Source: Roseomonas acroporae
GTDB taxonomy: Bacteria; Pseudomonadota; Alphaproteobacteria; Acetobacterales; Acetobacteraceae
Assembly (NCBI RefSeq): GCF_023223525.1
Contig: NZ_JALPRX010000007.1
Span: forward strand, 1-64,000
Reading direction: 5' to 3'
DNA length: 64,000 nt
In this document: piece after piece, positions 30,688 through 39,413 of the stretch
Position numbering within the stretch: position 1 is the stretch's first letter
How the letters are laid out: each line of letters opens with the position of its first letter
Notes under the pieces: generated by a model
What the model was told of the DNA's origin: nothing
What the model saw: the letters and a program-made list of their open reading frames with translations, nothing else
The model's database searches: none
Program-made: the position numbers and the translations under genes

Positions 30688-32916
30688 ATGATCCGCCCGA
30701 CCACCCATCGCGCCGCCCTGCTGCTGGCCGCCGCCTTCGCCCCGGCCATGCTGCCGGCGGCGCGGGCCGAGGAAGCCCAACCCGCCCGGCTGGCCCAGGC
30801 CGATACCGGAACGCCCGCCGGTGCCGGCACGGCCAGCGCCACGGTGCTGCCGGAGGTGGCGACCCAGGCGCGCGGCAACCGCTCCTCGCTGGAGCCGACG
30901 CCGGGCTTCGTGGCGCCGGCCAGCATCGCCGGCGGCAAGGTGGACACGCCCCTGGTCGAGACGCCGCAATCCATCTCCGTGGTGACGCGCGACGAGATCG
31001 ACGCGCGGCAGGCGCAGACGGTGGGCGAGGCGCTGCGCTTCGTGCCCGGCATCCGCACCGAGCCCTACGGCCCCGACAACCGCTACGACTGGTTCACCCT
31101 GCGCGGCTTCCAGGCGCAGGAGAACTCGATCTTCCTCAACGGCCTGCGCTACCAGTTCGGCAGCCTGGTGGGCATGCTGGAGCCCTACGGCATGGAGCGC
31201 ATCGAGGTGGTGCGCGGCCCGACCTCGGTGCTCTACGGGCAGATCAACCCGGGCGGCCTCGTCAACCTCGTGCAGCGGCGGCCGACCGACACGGCGCAGG
31301 GCGAGGTGCGGCTCTCTGCCGGTACGCAGAACCGCGTGCAGGGCGCCTTCAACACCAGCGGGCCGCTGACCGCGGACGGGCGCTGGTCCTACAGCCTGAC
31401 CGGGCTGTTCCGCGACAGCGGCACGCAGGTCGACTTCGTCAAGAACGACCGCACCTACATCGCGCCCGCGCTGACCTTCCGCCCGACGGACGACACGCGC
31501 ATCACGCTGCTCGCCTACTACCAGCGCGACCTGACGCATGGCGACGAGTTCCTGCCGGCGCTGGGCACGCTCTACCCCTCGGTCTACGGTCGCATCCCGA
31601 CCTACCGCTTCTCGGGCAACCCGAACGGCGACCACTTCAACCGCACGCAGTACGGCGTGGGCTACGAGATCGAGCACCGCTTCAACGACGTGTTCACGGT
31701 GCGCCAGAACGCGCGCTTCGGGCACACGGACTACGACTGGCAGCAATTCTACGGCATCGGCAACGTGCCGGGCACGGCCGGGCGGCTGCTCTACCGCTTC
31801 CCGTTCCAGCAGGGCAACACGCTGGAATCCTTCCAGGTGGACAACCAGGCCGAGGCGCGCTTCGCCACCGGCCCGGTGCGCCACACCGTGCTCGCGGGCG
31901 TCGACTACGCGCACAGCTTCTACGCCACGCGCTTCGCCACGGCGCCGACCGACACGATCGACCTCTACAACCCGGTGTACAGCACGCCGGCGCCCTCGCG
32001 CTTCAGCCTTTCCTCCGCCTCGCGCCAGATCGGCGACCAGGTGGGGCTGTACGCGCAGGACCAGCTCCGCCTCGACCGCTTCGTGATGACGGTGGGGCTG
32101 CGGCAGGACTGGGCCGACCTCGGCACCTTCAACCGCGTCACCACCGCGCGCACCTCGCAGGACGATTCGAAGCTCACCTGGCGCGCCGGCCTCACCTACC
32201 TGTTCGACAGCGGCGTCGCGCCCTACTTCTCCTACGCCACCTCCTTCCAGCCGCAGATCGGCGTCGGCTACTACGGCCAGACCTACCGGCCGACCACGGG
32301 CGAGCAGTACGAGCTGGGCGTGAAGTACCAGCCGCCGGGCCGGCGCAGCTTCGTGCAGGCGGCGATGTTCCAGCTCACCCAGCAGAACGTGCTGACCACC
32401 GACCCGGGCAACAACCTCAACCAGGTGCAGACCGGCGAGATCCGGGTGCGCGGCGTGGAACTGGAGGCGGTGGCGAACCTCACGCCCGGGCTGAACGTGC
32501 GGGCGCAGTACACCTACCTCGACCCGACCATCACCCGGAGCAACGTGGCGGGCGAGCAGGGGCGGCGCCCGAACGGCATCCCGATGACCACCGCCGGCGC
32601 CTATGCCGACTACCAGTTCGGCGAGGGGCGCGGCGTGCTGAGCGGCGTCGGCCTGGGCGGCGGCGTGCGCTTCGTCGGCAACACGCCGGCCGGCAACACG
32701 CATGTCGCCATCGTGCCCTCGGTGACGCTGTTCGACGCCTCGCTGCGCTACAGCCTCTCGGCGCTGAACCTCGGGCCGCAGCTCGACCGCGTCTCGATGC
32801 AGGTCAACGCCTCCAACCTGTTCGACAAGCAGTACGTGGCGAGCTGCGGCTCGCTCTCCTCCTGCTTCTGGGGGCTGCGGCGGACCGTGATCGGCTCGCT
32901 GGTCTACCGGTGGTGA
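30688..32916 (+). CDS. TonB-dependent siderophore receptor
   Basis: A 742-residue outer-membrane receptor. Signal peptide MIRPTTHRAALLLAAAFAPA with cleavage near ARA-E; a plug domain (about residues 90-200) with ETPQSISVVTRDEIDARQAQ and the GMERIEVVRGPTSVLYGQ segment typical of FhuA/FpvA-type siderophore receptors; then a 22-strand barrel ending in an aromatic residue (YRW). It lacks the extra N-terminal signalling domain of transducer receptors. It heads an iron-uptake operon with the two following genes and is preceded by a Fur-like box. Confidence 0.94.
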   Translation: MIRPTTHRAALLLAAAFAPAMLPAARAEEAQPARLAQADTGTPAGAGTASATVLPEVATQARGNRSSLEPTPGFVAPASIAGGKVDTPLVETPQSISVVTRDEIDARQAQTVGEALRFVPGIRTEPYGPDNRYDWFTLRGFQAQENSIFLNGLRYQFGSLVGMLEPYGMERIEVVRGPTSVLYGQINPGGLVNLVQRRPTDTAQGEVRLSAGTQNRVQGAFNTSGPLTADGRWSYSLTGLFRDSGTQVDFVKNDRTYIAPALTFRPTDDTRITLLAYYQRDLTHGDEFLPALGTLYPSVYGRIPTYRFSGNPNGDHFNRTQYGVGYEIEHRFNDVFTVRQNARFGHTDYDWQQFYGIGNVPGTAGRLLYRFPFQQGNTLESFQVDNQAEARFATGPVRHTVLAGVDYAHSFYATRFATAPTDTIDLYNPVYSTPAPSRFSLSSASRQIGDQVGLYAQDQLRLDRFVMTVGLRQDWADLGTFNRVTTARTSQDDSKLTWRAGLTYLFDSGVAPYFSYATSFQPQIGVGYYGQTYRPTTGEQYELGVKYQPPGRRSFVQAAMFQLTQQNVLTTDPGNNLNQVQTGEIRVRGVELEAVANLTPGLNVRAQYTYLDPTITRSNVAGEQGRRPNGIPMTTAGAYADYQFGEGRGVLSGVGLGGGVRFVGNTPAGNTHVAIVPSVTLFDASLRYSLSALNLGPQLDRVSMQVNASNLFDKQYVASCGSLSSCFWGLRRTVIGSLVYRW

Positions 32917-32941
32917 GGCGGCGCGGGGCGGGGGGCGGCGC

Positions 32942-33163
32942 GTGACCGCCCCCGGCGCCGCCGGCCGGCCGCGCCGTGCCGGACAGCGGCACGGCGGGGG
33001 CGGCGAGGCGCGCCGTGTCTGGCTGGCGCCGGCGACGCTGGCGCTGCTGAGCCTGGTCGGCCTCGTCTCGGCGCTGCTGGGCGACGAGGTGTGGGACGTG
33101 CTTTCCTGGGGCGCGCTGAGCGTGCCGCTGGCCACCATCACCTGGTACGCGCTGAAGCGCTGA
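32942..33163 (+). CDS. small membrane protein of iron-uptake operon
   Basis: A 73-residue protein with a basic N-terminus and two hydrophobic helices (LAPATLALLSLVGLVSALLG near residue 28, WGALSVPLATITWYAL near 55). Start is GTG at 32942, 25 bases after the receptor stop. Similar small two-helix proteins are often found between TonB receptors and PepSY proteins; function unknown. Confidence 0.65.
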   Translation: MTAPGAAGRPRRAGQRHGGGGEARRVWLAPATLALLSLVGLVSALLGDEVWDVLSWGALSVPLATITWYALKR

Positions 33164-33324
33164 CGCCGCTGCCCGAGCCCGGCCCGCGCGCGGTGGCGCC
33201 GCGCGCGGGCCGGGCTCGGGCAGCCACCCGCCACGGGGCGCGGGGCCGCCCCCGGCCCGCGATCCGCGGCTTCCTCGACGGCCGGGCCCGCGCCCGGCCC
33301 GGCGCCATCCGGGGACGGAAACGC

Positions 33325-34518
33325 ATGCGGGCACGCACCATCAGGGTCTGGTCGCGCATCCACACCTGGACCAGTCTCGTCTGCACGGTGTTCCTGCTGC
33401 TGCTCTGCCTGACCGGCCTGCCGCTGCTGTTCCACCACGAGATCAACCACCTGCTCGGCCATGGCGTGGAGCCGCCCGCCATGCCGGCCGGCACGCCGCG
33501 CGCCGATCTCGACCGCATGGCGGCGGCGGCCGCGGCGCGGCGGCCGGGCGAGGTGGTGCAGTACGTGATCTGGGACCCGGAGGAGCCGGACAGCCTCTAC
33601 TTCTCGATGGCGCCGACCGTGGCATCGCCGCCCACCGAGATACGCGGCGTGGTGGTGGATGCCCGCACGGCGCTGGTGCTGGACGAGCCGCGCGACCAAG
33701 AGGGCTTCGTCTGGCTGATGCTCCGGCTGCACACGGACCTGTTCGCCGGGCTGCCGGGCAAGCTGTTCATGGGGGCGATGGGCCTGCTCTTCGTGCTCGC
33801 CATCGTCTCGGGCGTGGTGCTGTACGCGCCGTTCATGCGCCGGCTGGATTTCGGCACGGTGCGGCGCGACCGTTCCCGCCGGGTGCGCTGGCTCGACCTG
33901 CACAACCTGATCGGCGTGGCGACGCTGTGCTGGGCGCTGGTGGTGGGAGCCACCGGGGTCATCAACACCTGGGCCGACCTCATCATCAGGCTGTGGCAGC
34001 GCGACGAGCTGGCGGAGATGGTGGCGCCCTATCGCGGCCTGCCGCCGCTGGAGCGGCCCGGCTCGCTGGAGCGGGCGGTGGCGGCGGCGCAGGCGGCGGC
34101 GCCGGGAATGAAGCCGGCCTTCGTGGCCTTTCCCGGCACGGCGTTCAGCAGCGGGCACCACCACGCCGTGTTCCTGCGCGGCGCGACGCCGCTGACCAGC
34201 CGGCTGCTGACGCCGGCGCTGGTGGACGCGCAGACGGGGAGGCTGACCGAGATGCGGTCGCTGCCCTGGTACGGGGTGATGCTGTTCGTCTCGCAGCCGC
34301 TGCACTTCGGGGATTACGGCGGGACGCCCTTGCGGGTGATCTGGGCGCTGCTGGACGTGGCGACGATCGTGGTGCTGGGGAGCGGGCTGTACCTGTGGGT
34401 GGCGCGGCGGCGGCGGCCGATGGGAATGGCGGGGGGAGGCGGACAGGGCGAGCCGCCGCGCGGCGCCCGGCAGCCGGAGGCGGGTGCCGTGGAGGATCGG
34501 GAGGCGGGCCGGGTTTGA
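33325..34518 (+). CDS. PepSY-associated membrane protein (iron uptake type)
   Basis: A 397-residue inner-membrane protein with four transmembrane helices: near residues 15-37 (SLVCTVFLLLLCLTGLPLLF), 145-170 (MGAMGLLFVLAIVSGVVLYA), 192-215 and 345-370. Two periplasmic PepSY-like regions lie between. HTWTSLVC and HNLIGV carry conserved histidines. Homologues (FoxB/PiuB-type, PepSY_TM family) are thought to reduce ferric-siderophores in the periplasm, using haem bound by such histidines. The C-terminal 35 residues are low complexity. Third gene of the receptor operon. Confidence 0.9.
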   Translation: MRARTIRVWSRIHTWTSLVCTVFLLLLCLTGLPLLFHHEINHLLGHGVEPPAMPAGTPRADLDRMAAAAAARRPGEVVQYVIWDPEEPDSLYFSMAPTVASPPTEIRGVVVDARTALVLDEPRDQEGFVWLMLRLHTDLFAGLPGKLFMGAMGLLFVLAIVSGVVLYAPFMRRLDFGTVRRDRSRRVRWLDLHNLIGVATLCWALVVGATGVINTWADLIIRLWQRDELAEMVAPYRGLPPLERPGSLERAVAAAQAAAPGMKPAFVAFPGTAFSSGHHHAVFLRGATPLTSRLLTPALVDAQTGRLTEMRSLPWYGVMLFVSQPLHFGDYGGTPLRVIWALLDVATIVVLGSGLYLWVARRRRPMGMAGGGGQGEPPRGARQPEAGAVEDREAGRV

Positions 34519-34577
34519 CAGGCGCCGGCAGGCGGTGGGAGCCTGCCGGCAACGAACACGTCCGAGAGAGAAGAATC

Positions 34578-35826
34578 ATGCGGAGACGCGACGTCCTCGG
34601 CGCGGCCGGCTCGGTCGTGCTGGGCGCCGGCACGGCCCGGGCCCAGCAGAGCCAGGCCCAGCAGAGCCTGGCGCAGCAGAACCGGCCGCTGCGCATCGCC
34701 GTGACCAACGACATGTCCGGCCCCTACGCCGCCAATGCCGGCACCGGCAGCCGCACCGCGATCCAGCTCGCGATCCGCGACATGAACGGCCGCGCCGGCG
34801 GGCGGCCGGTCGAGCTGGTCGCGCTCGACCACCAGAACAAGCCGGACCTCGCCTCCTCGCTGGTGACGCGCGCCTTCGACGTGGACGGGGTGGAGGCGGT
34901 GTTCGACATCGCCAATTCCAGCCTCTCCCTCTCGATCCAGGAGATCGCCCGGCCGCGTGGCAAGGTGGTGATCCATGTCGGCTCCTCGCATGACGGGCTG
35001 TACGGGAAGCAGTGCTCGCCCACCTCGGCGCTCTGGCTCTACGACACCTACAGCCTGGCGCGCGGGCTGACGCGGACGCTGGTGGAGGCGGGCGGCGACA
35101 CCTGGTTCTGCATCGCCGTGGACTACACCTTCGGCGTGGTGATGCAGCAGGAGGCGGAGCGCACCCTGGCGCAGCTCGGCGGTCGCATGCTGGGGACGGT
35201 GCGCCACCCGCTGGGCGCCACCGACTTCTCCTCCTACCTGCTCTCGGCCAGGGCGAGCCGGGCCAAGGTGATCATGCTGGCCAACGCCTCGGCCGACACG
35301 ATCAACGCCATCAAGCAGGCGCACGAATTCCGCATGCTGGGGCAGGGGCGAGAAGCTCGCCATCCCGATCTTCTACGCCAACAACATCAAGGCGCTCGGG
35401 CTGGAATCGGTGCAGGGGCTGCAATACCTCGAAGGCTACTACTGGGACCGCGATGACCCCTCCCGCGCCTTCGCCCGCCGCTTCGGCGCGGAGGAGCGCG
35501 GGGTGATGCCGGGACAGATCCATGCCGGCTGCTACAGCGCGGCGCTGCACTACCTGCGGGCGGTGGAACGGATCGGCAGCAGCGACGGGCTTTCGGCGAT
35601 GCGGGCGATGAAGGCGGCGCCGCTCGACGACTGCTACGCGCCCGGCGCCCGCATCCGCAAGGACGGGCGGCTGATGAACGACATGATGCTGGTGCGGGTG
35701 AAGACGCCGGCCGAGAGCCGCGGCGAATGGGACCTGGTGGCGATCGAGCGGGTGGTGAAGGCGGCGGACATCGTGCGCCCGATGGCGGATGGCGGGTGCC
35801 CGTTCCTGGACCCGCGGCCGGGCTGA
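34578..35826 (+). pseudogene. frameshifted ABC-type substrate-binding protein (LivJ-like)
   Basis: A third LivJ-like binding-protein gene. Frame 1 encodes a signal peptide (MRRRDVLGAAGSVVLGAGTA) and the first 250 or so residues (RIAVTNDMSGPYAAN, LDHQNKPDLASSLV) up to IKQAHEFRMLGQG. The protein then continues in the next frame (EKLAIPIFYANNIKALGLES to GGCPFLDPRPG). Removing one G from the GGGG run at 35345-35348 restores one intact frame of about 415 residues. Everything else, including ribosome-binding site and stop, looks healthy, so either the frameshift is recent or it is a sequencing indel. Orphan binding protein: no permeases nearby. Confidence 0.85.
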
Positions 35827-35834
35827 GCAGGGAA

Positions 35835-36112
35835 GCAAGCAAGCAAGGAAGCGCCGGGGGCGAAGCCCCCCGGACCCCCCGTTCGGTTTCGCGCCTCGCG
35901 CGTCGCAACCGTCGGGATGCAAACGAAGAGAGGTCCAGGAGGGCTTCGCCCTCCTGGTGGATGGGGTCCGGGGAAGGCGAAGCCTTCCCTGGCCGGAGGG
36001 GTACGGGGAGGGCGGAGCCCTCCCCGATGAGCGAGGCGGGGTACGGGGAGGGCGAAGCCCTCCCCGATGAGCGAGGTGGGGTACGGGGAGGGCGGAGCCC
36101 GCCCCGGCGAGG
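35835..36112. repeat. family 2 repeat, copy 2
   Basis: Chain of GGGGAAGGCGAAGCCTTCCC and GGGAGGGCGGAGCCCTCCCC-like hairpins, with CGCCGGGGGCGAAGCCCCC at the left end and AGGTCCAGGAGGGCTTCGCC in the middle. The right part consists of three tandem units of about 45 bp each containing ATGAGCGAGG. It fills the gap between two convergent genes. Confidence 0.85.
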
Positions 36113-36121
36113 CGCGTGCCG

Positions 36122-39100
36122 CTACTCCGCCGCCACCACCTCGCGCCGCTTCTCCCGGCGCAGCATCCGCCCGAGCCGGCCTTCGAGGCCATCCATATAG
36201 GTATAGGCAACGGGCACGAAGACGAGGCTGAGCAGGGTGGAGGTGATCAGCCCGCCGATCACCACCAGCGCCATGGGCGAGCGGAACTCGCTGTCGGCGC
36301 CGACGCCGGCCGCGATGTGGGCCATGCCGGCGCACATGGCGATGGTGGTCATCACGATCGGCCGGGCGCGCTTGCGGGCGGCCTCGCGGATCGCGTCGAA
36401 GCGGCCCAGGCCCTGCTCGCGCCGGGCCAGGATGGCGTACTCGACCAGCAGGATGGAGTTCTTGGCGACGATGCCCATCAGCATCAGCACGCCGATCACC
36501 GCCGAGACGCCGAGCGCCTTCTGGGTGATCAGCAGCGCCATCAGCGCGCCGCCGATCGAGAGGGGCAGGGCGGACATGATGGTCAGCGGCTGCAGGAAGC
36601 CGCCGAACAGCAGCACCAGCACGAGGTAGACCATCAGCACGCCGGCCGCCATCGCCATGGCGAAGCCGCCGAACAGCTCGCGCATGATCTCCTTGTCGCC
36701 CGCCTCGCGCTCGCGCACGCCGTCGGGCAGGTGGTGCATGATCGGCAGCGCCTCGACCCGGCGGATGGCGTCGCCGAGCGGCATGCCGTTCAGTTCCGCC
36801 TCCACGGTGGCCTTGCGGATGCGGTCCATGCGGTCGATCTGCGAGGGGCCGGCGCCGTGGCGGATCTCGGCCACCGCGTCGAGCGGCACCGCCATGCCGC
36901 CGCGCCCCTCGACGCGCAGCATGCGGAGCTGGCCGAGATCGGCGCGCGCCGCCTCGTCGAGCATGACGCGGATGTAGATCTGCCGGTCGGGCAGGTTGTA
37001 GCGCGCCAGCATCTGGTCGATGTCGCCGGTCGTCGCGATGCGCGCCGTGGCGGCGATGGCGGCGACCGAGACGCCGAGCTCGGCGGCGCGGCCCTCGCGC
37101 GGGACGATCTGCAATTCGGGCCGGGCGAGGGCGGCGGTGGAGCGGGCGCCGGCGAGGCCGGGGATGGCGCGCATCTCGCTTTCCAACTGCCGCGCGGCGC
37201 CGGTCAGCGCCTCGGAATCGTTGCCGACCAGCGTGATCTGCAGGCGCGAGCCGCTCTGCCCGTCGGCGCCGAAGCGGACGCGGGCGCCGGGGATGGCCTC
37301 CAGCAGCGGCCGGGTGGCGGCCTCGAATTGCTGCTGGCTGACGCGGCGCTCGCCGCGCGGCTTCAGCGTGACGGTGAGGTTGGCGGTGCGCGGGTCGCCG
37401 GCGCGGGTGGTGTTGCCCATCATCGGGCCGCCCTGCGTGCCGCTGTTGGCGGTGCCGAGCGAGGCGAAGACGGAGACCACCTCGGGCCGCGCGCGCAGGA
37501 TGCGGGTCGCCTCCTGCACCACCTTCTCCGTGTCGGCCAGGGTGGCGCCGGGGGCCAGCTCGATCGAGAGCGCCGAGCGGCCGCGGTCGGCGCCGGGCAC
37601 GAAGTCCGACGGGATCAGCGGCGTCAGCGCCACCGAGGCGGCGAAGAAGCCGATGCCGCCGAGCAGGGTGAGCAGGCGGTGGCGCAGGCACCAGTCGAGC
37701 AGGCCGAGGTAGCGGCGGCCGACCGGGCCCGACATCTCACGCTCCGCCTCGGCGCCGGGCCGGTCGCGCAGGAGGTAGGCGCCGAGCAGCGGCGTCAGCA
37801 GGCGCGCGACGACGAGCGACATGGTGACGGCGGCGGCGACGGTCAGCCCGAACTGGCGGAAGAACTGCCCGGGGATGCCGGGCATGAAGGCGACGGGGAC
37901 GAAGACGGCGAGGATCGCGGCGGTGGTCGCGACCACGGCGAGGCCGATCTCGGCCGAGGCGTCGAGCGCCGCCCGGTAGGCGCCGGCGCCGGGGTTGGCG
38001 CGGAGATGCCGCACGATGTTCTCGATCTCGACGATGGCGTCGTCCACCAGCACGCCGACCACCAGCGTCAGCCCGAGCAGGGTGACGTTGTTGAGCGAGT
38101 AGCCCAGCAGGTACATCACGAGGAAGGTCGGGATCAGCGAGAGCGGCATGGCCAGCGAGGCGATGGCGGTCGCGCGCCAGTCCCGCAGGAACAGCCAGAC
38201 CACCAGCATGGCGAGGCCGGCGCCGACCAGCAGCGCCTCGATCGCGGCGTGGTAGCCGGCCAGCACGAAGGTGACGGTGGAGGCGACCTGGCGCAGATCG
38301 ACGCCGGGGTGTGCCGCGGCGAGCTGGCGCGCCATGGCGGCGACGCCCTCGGCCACCGCGACCTCGGAGGAGCCGCGCGTGCGCATCACCTCGAAGCCCA
38401 CCACGGGACGGCCGTCGAGGCGGGCGGCGGTCCGGACCTCGGCGGTTGCGTCGGTGATCTCGGCGAGGTCGGAGAGACGCGCCATGCGGCCGCCGGGCAG
38501 GGTGATGCTGCGCGCGCGCAGCGCCTCGACCGAGAGGGCCGAGCCGATGGTGCGGATCGACTGCTCGCCGCCGCCGAGCGTGCCGCGGCCGCCGGGGAGG
38601 TTGATGTTGAGGTCGCGAAGCTGCGCGTTCACCTGGTTGGCGGTGATGCCGAGCGCCAGCAGCCGGTCGGGGCGCAGCGCCACGCGGATCTCGCGCTGCA
38701 CGCCGCCGACGCGGTTGACCGAGGCGACGCCGGGGATGGAGAGCAGCGCGCGGGTCACCGTGTCGTCCACGAACCAGGAGAGCTGCTCGTCGGTGAGGTG
38801 CGGCGCCGCGACGGTGTAGGTGACGATGGCGCCGCCGGTCGCCTCGATCCGGGAGATGATCGGGTCGCGGATGCCGGCGGGCAGGTCGGCGCGTATCTGC
38901 GCCACCTTGTCGCGCACGTCGTTGGTGGCGCGGTCCACGTCCATGCCCATCACGAACTCGATCACCGTGGTGGAGGCGCCGTCCACCACGGTGGAGTGGA
39001 TGTGCTTGATGTCGCTGAGCCCGGCGACGGCGTCCTCGACGCGGCGGGTGATCTGCGTCTCCAGCTCCGAGGGCGCGGCGCCGGGCTGCATGACGGTGAC

Positions 39101-39280
39101 GACCACGGCGGGCAGGTCGAGGTCCGGCGTGTTGTTGATGCGCAGCATCGGGAAGGTGACCAGCCCGCCCAGCGTCAGCAGCAGGAACAGCACGGTGGTG
39201 GCGACCGGGTTGCGGATCGCCCAGGCCGAGATGTTGCGGTGCTCGGCGGGCTGGGGAAGGGGCTGGGGGGCGCGGCTCAT
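36122..39280 (-). CDS. RND efflux transporter permease
   Basis: A 1052-residue inner-membrane proton/drug antiporter of the HAE (AcrB/MdtB) RND family. It has the expected two-fold organisation: a first helix (NPVATTVLFLLLTLGGLVTF), a large periplasmic loop, helices with the proton-relay region GVLVDDAIVEIENI near residue 410, a second periplasmic loop, and a last helix bundle ending near residue 1030. Full length for the family. Its adaptor is encoded just upstream (39414-40619) with a hairpin in between; no outer-membrane channel gene is in the cluster, so a shared TolC-like protein is expected. Confidence 0.95.
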   Translation of the reverse strand: MSRAPQPLPQPAEHRNISAWAIRNPVATTVLFLLLTLGGLVTFPMLRINNTPDLDLPAVVVTVMQPGAAPSELETQITRRVEDAVAGLSDIKHIHSTVVDGASTTVIEFVMGMDVDRATNDVRDKVAQIRADLPAGIRDPIISRIEATGGAIVTYTVAAPHLTDEQLSWFVDDTVTRALLSIPGVASVNRVGGVQREIRVALRPDRLLALGITANQVNAQLRDLNINLPGGRGTLGGGEQSIRTIGSALSVEALRARSITLPGGRMARLSDLAEITDATAEVRTAARLDGRPVVGFEVMRTRGSSEVAVAEGVAAMARQLAAAHPGVDLRQVASTVTFVLAGYHAAIEALLVGAGLAMLVVWLFLRDWRATAIASLAMPLSLIPTFLVMYLLGYSLNNVTLLGLTLVVGVLVDDAIVEIENIVRHLRANPGAGAYRAALDASAEIGLAVVATTAAILAVFVPVAFMPGIPGQFFRQFGLTVAAAVTMSLVVARLLTPLLGAYLLRDRPGAEAEREMSGPVGRRYLGLLDWCLRHRLLTLLGGIGFFAASVALTPLIPSDFVPGADRGRSALSIELAPGATLADTEKVVQEATRILRARPEVVSVFASLGTANSGTQGGPMMGNTTRAGDPRTANLTVTLKPRGERRVSQQQFEAATRPLLEAIPGARVRFGADGQSGSRLQITLVGNDSEALTGAARQLESEMRAIPGLAGARSTAALARPELQIVPREGRAAELGVSVAAIAATARIATTGDIDQMLARYNLPDRQIYIRVMLDEAARADLGQLRMLRVEGRGGMAVPLDAVAEIRHGAGPSQIDRMDRIRKATVEAELNGMPLGDAIRRVEALPIMHHLPDGVREREAGDKEIMRELFGGFAMAMAAGVLMVYLVLVLLFGGFLQPLTIMSALPLSIGGALMALLITQKALGVSAVIGVLMLMGIVAKNSILLVEYAILARREQGLGRFDAIREAARKRARPIVMTTIAMCAGMAHIAAGVGADSEFRSPMALVVIGGLITSTLLSLVFVPVAYTYMDGLEGRLGRMLRREKRREVVAAE

Positions 39281-39342
39281 CGGCGCGATTCCGGCGGGGG
39301 GCTGCGGGGAATGCTCGGCGTGTGAAGAAATCGAACCTGCGA

Positions 39343-39403
39343 AAGAATGCCCGTTGAAGAGACCCGTCTTTTTCGGCCGGTTTCAACGCTGACGGGCATT
39401 CTT
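39343..39403. other. hairpin between RND adaptor and pump genes
   Basis: AAGAATGCCCG (39343-39353) pairs perfectly with CGGGCATTCTT (39393-39403); TTGAA and TTCAA just inside can extend the stem across a bulge. The loop contains GTCTTTTTCGG. In the 133-bp space of the operon this could attenuate, stabilise or process the mRNA and set the pump-to-adaptor ratio. Confidence 0.6.
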
Positions 39404-39413
39404 CCGCAAACGC

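Noticed and set aside
30625-34305. 1226-codon minus-strand frame opposite the siderophore receptor operon
   Set aside because: Covers three real genes on the other strand; no recognisable domain.
35835-36112. Possible CRISPR-like or integron array
   Set aside because: Repeats are self-complementary hairpin modules of unequal spacing, shared with two other loci; no integrase.
36116-39325. 1069-codon open frame on the plus strand opposite the RND pump gene
   Set aside because: Composition is His/Gln/Arg/Gly-rich with no domain, and it mirrors a full-length, well-conserved transporter. Extreme third-position GC produces stop-free antisense frames.
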